Assembly (NCBI GenBank): GCA_038133505.1
Contig: JAYPTI010000073.1
Location: 1 to 15,672, forward strand
Length of the DNA: 15,672 nt
Reading direction: 5' to 3'
Source: JAYQUR01 sp038133505
GTDB taxonomy: Bacteria > Pseudomonadota > Alphaproteobacteria > MPNO01 > UBA830
In this document: piece by piece, positions 14,285-15,672 of the stretch
How positions within the stretch are numbered: the stretch's first letter is position 1
Layout of the letters: each line of letters starts with the position of its first letter
Notes under the pieces: model-generated
The model's input: only the letters and a program-made list of their open reading frames with translations
Databases searched by the model: none
What the model was told of the DNA's origin: nothing
Made by a program: the position numbers and the translations under genes

Positions 14285-15129
14285 GAATCTGCCGCTACAA
14301 CGCGGATTGCCTCGGGCTCGTGAAGGGCGACCAGCTGATCGACGTCACCATCGCGCTCGAGTGCATTCCGGAGCGCCGCTGGCCGCACCCGCCGGGCGAT
14401 CAGATGATCGCCCATCTCGCACCGATCATGGACGAGATCGAGAACCACCGGAAAATGGGCTACGTGCAGGGCGTCAACAACGTCACGCTCAAAAGCCCGA
14501 TCGCCAACCCGACGAAGGTGATCGGCGCGCCCGCCAACTATCGCGACCATGTCGCGGAAGCGGCGGCGGACAACGCGATTAATTTCGGCCGGGAGATCAA
14601 GACCATCGAAGAATATGGCTTGTTTCTGAAAAACTCGCATCTCGTCGGGGCCGGGGAGGGGATCGTTCTCGGCCACACCGACCGGCGTAACGACCACGAG
14701 GTCGAGATCGCGATGATCATAGGCAAGCCGGCCAAGAACGTCGGCTACGACGAAGCTCTCGACTACTTGGCAGGATATTCGATCGGCCTCGACACGACGG
14801 TGCGCGGGGTCGAGGATCGGAGCCTTCGCAAGGCGCTCGATTCCTATTCTCTGCTCGGCCCCTGGATGACCACGGCGGACGAAATCGAGAATCCGGACGA
14901 TCTGAACTTCCGCATCAAGGTGAACGGCGAGACCCGGCAGGACTCCAATACGAAGCACCTGATCTTCGATTGCCGCAAGCTGATCGAATACGCCTCGAAG
15001 TTCTACACGCTGTACCCGGGCGACGTGATCATGACCGGCACACCGCAGGGCGTCGGCCCGCTCGAGCCCGGCGACACGCTGGTTTGCGAGGCCGATATCA
15101 TCGGGCGCATGGAGGTGGAGGTCCGGTAG
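14281..15129 (+). CDS. fumarylacetoacetate hydrolase (FAH) family protein, second copy
   Basis: A 282-residue paralog of the first FAH protein, aligning without gaps over nearly the whole length (about 64% identity by hand count). Metal ligands fall at the same positions: E140, E142 (DHEVE) and D171 (GLDTTVRG). The differences cluster in residues 40-70 and 90-100 and at the C-terminus, regions likely to shape dimer contacts or specificity. Its ATG overlaps the enolase-type stop (ATGA) and is served by AGGAG at 14270-14274. It ends two bases before the dioxygenase-like gene, so the two are coupled, which favours an acylpyruvate hydrolase role for this copy. The two could act on different substrates or form mixed oligomers; sequence does not decide. 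Confidence 0.93.
   Translation: MRICRYNADCLGLVKGDQLIDVTIALECIPERRWPHPPGDQMIAHLAPIMDEIENHRKMGYVQGVNNVTLKSPIANPTKVIGAPANYRDHVAEAAADNAINFGREIKTIEEYGLFLKNSHLVGAGEGIVLGHTDRRNDHEVEIAMIIGKPAKNVGYDEALDYLAGYSIGLDTTVRGVEDRSLRKALDSYSLLGPWMTTADEIENPDDLNFRIKVNGETRQDSNTKHLIFDCRKLIEYASKFYTLYPGDVIMTGTPQGVGPLEPGDTLVCEADIIGRMEVEVR
14959..14992 (+). repeat. 34-base exact direct repeat, copy 2 (inside second FAH gene)
   Basis: Exact match to 12599-12632, 2,360 bases away in the same orientation. Recombination between the copies would fuse the two FAH genes and remove the DUF120 and enolase-type genes. Confidence 0.85.
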
Positions 15130-15131
15130 AG

Positions 15132-15672
15132 ATGGCGAAGGACCGGCCCGATCCCGCTAAATCTCGCGGTGACTATTACGACCGGCTCGCCGCGCGGCAC
15201 GTTCTGCCGCTCTGGGTCGATACGGCGAAGTTCGTGCCGTGGGAGCCGGCCCCGCCCTACGACCCCGCGCTCTGGAAATACGCAGACATGCGGGCGCTCC
15301 TGATGGAGGCCGGCGGCATCGTCACGCCCGAGGAAGCGAGCCGGCGCGTGCTCGTTCTGCAGAACCCGGCGCTCGACGGGTTTCAGGGGACGACGCGCAG
15401 CCTCTACGCCTGTCTCCAGCTGATTCTGCCGGGGGAAACCGCGCCCGAGCACCGGCATACCCAGTCCGCGCTGCGCCTGATCGTCGAAGGCGAGGGAGCC
15501 TACACGACGGTCGACGGCGAGCGGATCCCGATGGAAGCCGGAGATTTCATCATTACGCCCTCATGGGCGTGGCACGGGCACGGGCATGACGGCGCCGCCC
15601 CGATGGTATGGCTCGACGGGCTCGACAACGGTCTGATGGCGCAGCTCGATACGACCTTTTTCGAGCCGGGTC
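15132..15672 (+). CDS. gentisate 1,2-dioxygenase-like cupin, partial (C-terminus beyond right edge)
   Basis: The first 180 codons of an open frame with no stop before the window end. The cupin core APEHRHTQSALRLIVEG (104-120), YTTVDGERIPMEAGDFIITP and SWAWHGHG (144-151) are hallmarks of gentisate 1,2-dioxygenases and close relatives (salicylate and 1-hydroxy-2-naphthoate dioxygenases). Fe(II) ligands fit H107, H109 and H148. Gentisate enzymes open the ring to maleylpyruvate. Full members have about 340-380 residues and a second cupin domain, so about half is present. The ATG lies two bases after the FAH stop with GGAGGT at 15117-15122 as ribosome-binding site. No maleylpyruvate isomerase is seen in the window; it may follow. 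Exact ring substrate unproven. Confidence 0.9.
   Translation, partial: MAKDRPDPAKSRGDYYDRLAARHVLPLWVDTAKFVPWEPAPPYDPALWKYADMRALLMEAGGIVTPEEASRRVLVLQNPALDGFQGTTRSLYACLQLILPGETAPEHRHTQSALRLIVEGEGAYTTVDGERIPMEAGDFIITPSWAWHGHGHDGAAPMVWLDGLDNGLMAQLDTTFFEPG

Overview
The window is 15.7 kb of dense, GC-rich DNA. Genes overlap by 1-4 bases, GTG and TTG starts occur, and the families present (TRAP and TauE/SafE transporters, CaiB-type CoA transferase, EamA exporter) suggest a heterotrophic alphaproteobacterium, perhaps of the Rhodospirillales. That placement is inferred from style and gene content; no taxonomic marker is present. I see no insertion sequence, integrase, prophage gene or CRISPR array.

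Layout. (1) 1-1933, minus strand: three tandem, translationally coupled TauE/SafE permease genes, the last cut by the left edge. (2) 2047-3875, minus strand: a TRAP transporter large permease (DctM family) and small permease (DctQ family), ending in a Rho-independent terminator. Its periplasmic binding protein (DctP family, 4107-5126) is transcribed divergently across a 231-base control region and has its own terminator. (3) 5264-11681, plus strand: CaiB/BaiF CoA transferase, EamA exporter, ChaC-like gamma-glutamylcyclotransferase, short-chain dehydrogenase, small SAM methyltransferase, class II aldolase, and an odd protein joining alpha/beta-hydrolase pieces to a methyltransferase. (4) 11704-11777, minus strand: tRNA-Gly(CCC) with a recognisable promoter. 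(5) 11921 to the right edge, plus strand: a tight operon of FAH-family hydrolase, DUF120 protein (CTP-dependent riboflavin kinase fold), enolase-superfamily enzyme, second FAH-family hydrolase, and the start of a gentisate 1,2-dioxygenase-like cupin that runs off the window.

How it fits together. Much of the window looks like uptake and breakdown of organic acids. The TRAP system imports an unknown carboxylate. The right-hand operon combines a ring-cleavage-type cupin, two C-C hydrolases for acylpyruvate-like products and an acid-dehydratase-like enolase member, as expected for an aromatic (gentisate-type) or sugar-acid catabolic route. The SDR, class II aldolase and CoA transferase could serve the same or a neighbouring route.

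The most unusual element is the DUF120 gene. This fold is best known from archaea, where it phosphorylates riboflavin with CTP. Here it is locked between an FAH gene and an enolase-superfamily gene by a 10-base gap and a 4-base overlap. The second oddity is the hydrolase-methyltransferase chimera, whose hydrolase halves appear in permuted order and lack the catalytic residues.
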